Assembly: GCA_035345895.1 (NCBI GenBank) | Contig: DAORDI010000330.1 | Location: 1 to 5,770, forward strand | Reading direction: 5' to 3' | Length of the DNA: 5,770 nucleotides | DNA from: DAORDI01 sp035345895 | GTDB lineage: Bacteria > Spirochaetota > Leptospiria > Leptospirales > Leptospiraceae | In this document: piece by piece, positions 5,575-5,770 of the stretch | Numbering within the stretch: position 1 is the first letter of the stretch | Layout: each line of letters starts with the position of its first letter | Translations under genes and position numbers: made by a program | Notes under the pieces: model-generated | What the model was told of the DNA's origin: nothing | Seen by the model: only the letters and a program-made list of their open reading frames with translations | Databases searched by the model: none

Positions 5575-5770
5575 TTCAGAATCTCCTCTGCAAGTTTTTT
5601 GAAAATTACCTGGGAAGGGGAGCCGTCTTTGACTGGCTTTCCTTTCTCGGAAGCACTTTTTATTGACGCAGATCTCAAAACATGAGTCTTTGAAAGAGGA
5701 AACATCTCCGTCAGAATGGAAAGCTTCTCCGATTCAATTTTCCCTGAACCGACCATTGACGGGACAAGGA
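5571..5770 (-). CDS. parA: ParA-family partition ATPase, C-terminal fragment (5' end outside window)
   Basis: Only the last ~65 residues lie in the window; the frame stays open to the right edge, so the Met at 5756 is internal. The visible part reads LVPSM, then a charged helix, EMFPLSKTHVLRSASIKSASEKGKPVKDGSPSQ (about the middle), and a last helix ending KKLAEEIL. This follows the C-terminal layout of ParA/Soj Walker-type ATPases: a hydrophobic strand ending near a Pro, a helix, a strand giving V-x-x-S/R-x-x-I-x-x-A, the G-K-P/S-hinge, and the final helix (x-LAxEIL). The Walker A and B motifs would be upstream and cannot be seen. Known members bind DNA non-specifically with ATP and are stimulated by ParB. 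The identity is supported mainly by the adjoining parB, whose start overlaps the stop as ATGA. It could be another MinD/ParA-like ATPase, but the context makes ParA by far the best call. Confidence 0.8.
   Translation of the reverse strand, partial: LVPSMVGSGKIESEKLSILTEMFPLSKTHVLRSASIKSASEKGKPVKDGSPSQVIFKKLAEEILK
5582..5589 (-). promoter_or_regulatory. Strong ribosome binding site for parB, inside the parA 3' end
   Basis: On the minus strand AGAGGAGA lies seven bases before the parB ATG at 5574, within the last codons of parA. It is the best Shine-Dalgarno sequence in the window and fixes the parB start. It also suggests that parB can be initiated efficiently and independently of coupling, unlike the other genes here. 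Confidence 0.7.

Noticed and set aside
5571..5756. A short stand-alone gene starting at the Met at 5756
   Set aside because: The frame stays open to the window edge and the sequence before the Met (LVPS) fits the ParA C-terminal domain, so this is a cut gene and not a small protein.
1..5770. Canonical parS (TGTTTCACGTGAAACA)
   Set aside because: I found no CACGTG-centred match on either strand; the only strong dyad near parB is the different palindrome at 5052-5074.

Overview
The window looks like part of a spirochaete genome, most likely Leptospira or a close relative. This assignment is an inference from the protein styles and the gene set, not from a marker gene. It rests on (i) a parA-parB pair of the plasmid/secondary-chromosome type joined to a haem biosynthesis gene, which recalls the small chromosome (CII) of Leptospira that, from memory, carries the haem genes; (ii) GT-C type membrane glycosyltransferase-like proteins; and (iii) generally weak Shine-Dalgarno sequences. 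No rRNA, tRNA, CRISPR array or mobile element is visible. The DNA is almost fully coding, with a single intergenic gap of 186 bases.

Left part (1-1581, + strand): the 3' end of a probable outer-membrane beta-barrel protein overlaps by four bases (ATGA) a complete GT87/DUF2029-type polytopic glycosyltransferase. Its 3' end overlaps by 35 bases the 3' end of an oppositely oriented second polytopic protein (1547-2851, - strand), which carries the GYDGQFF signature seen in GT-C-like cell-surface glycopolymer proteins. The two may serve envelope glycan synthesis, but are not in one transcript.

Middle (2852-3784): a 186-base divergent intergenic region holds a strong imperfect hairpin (2890-2927). 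On its + strand side lies a 248-residue alpha-helical repeat protein of unknown function with a basic, His-rich tail.

Right part (3773-5770, - strand): a tight cassette reads parA (C-terminus only, cut by the window edge) > parB > hemH. Each junction is a four-base ATGA overlap, so the three are probably one transcript with translational coupling. HemH is a full-length ferrochelatase with an internal four-cysteine insertion that suggests a [2Fe-2S] cluster. ParB has the partition-protein core with a GHNR box in place of GERR, and its gene contains a perfect 23-bp palindrome that could be the centromere (parS-like) site. HemH ends in a 12-base tail-to-tail overlap with the repeat-protein gene.

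The most notable points are the palindrome inside parB, the coupling of haem synthesis to a partition operon, the Cys-rich ferrochelatase insert, the repeat protein, and two convergent gene pairs whose coding regions overlap and so leave no room for terminators between them.
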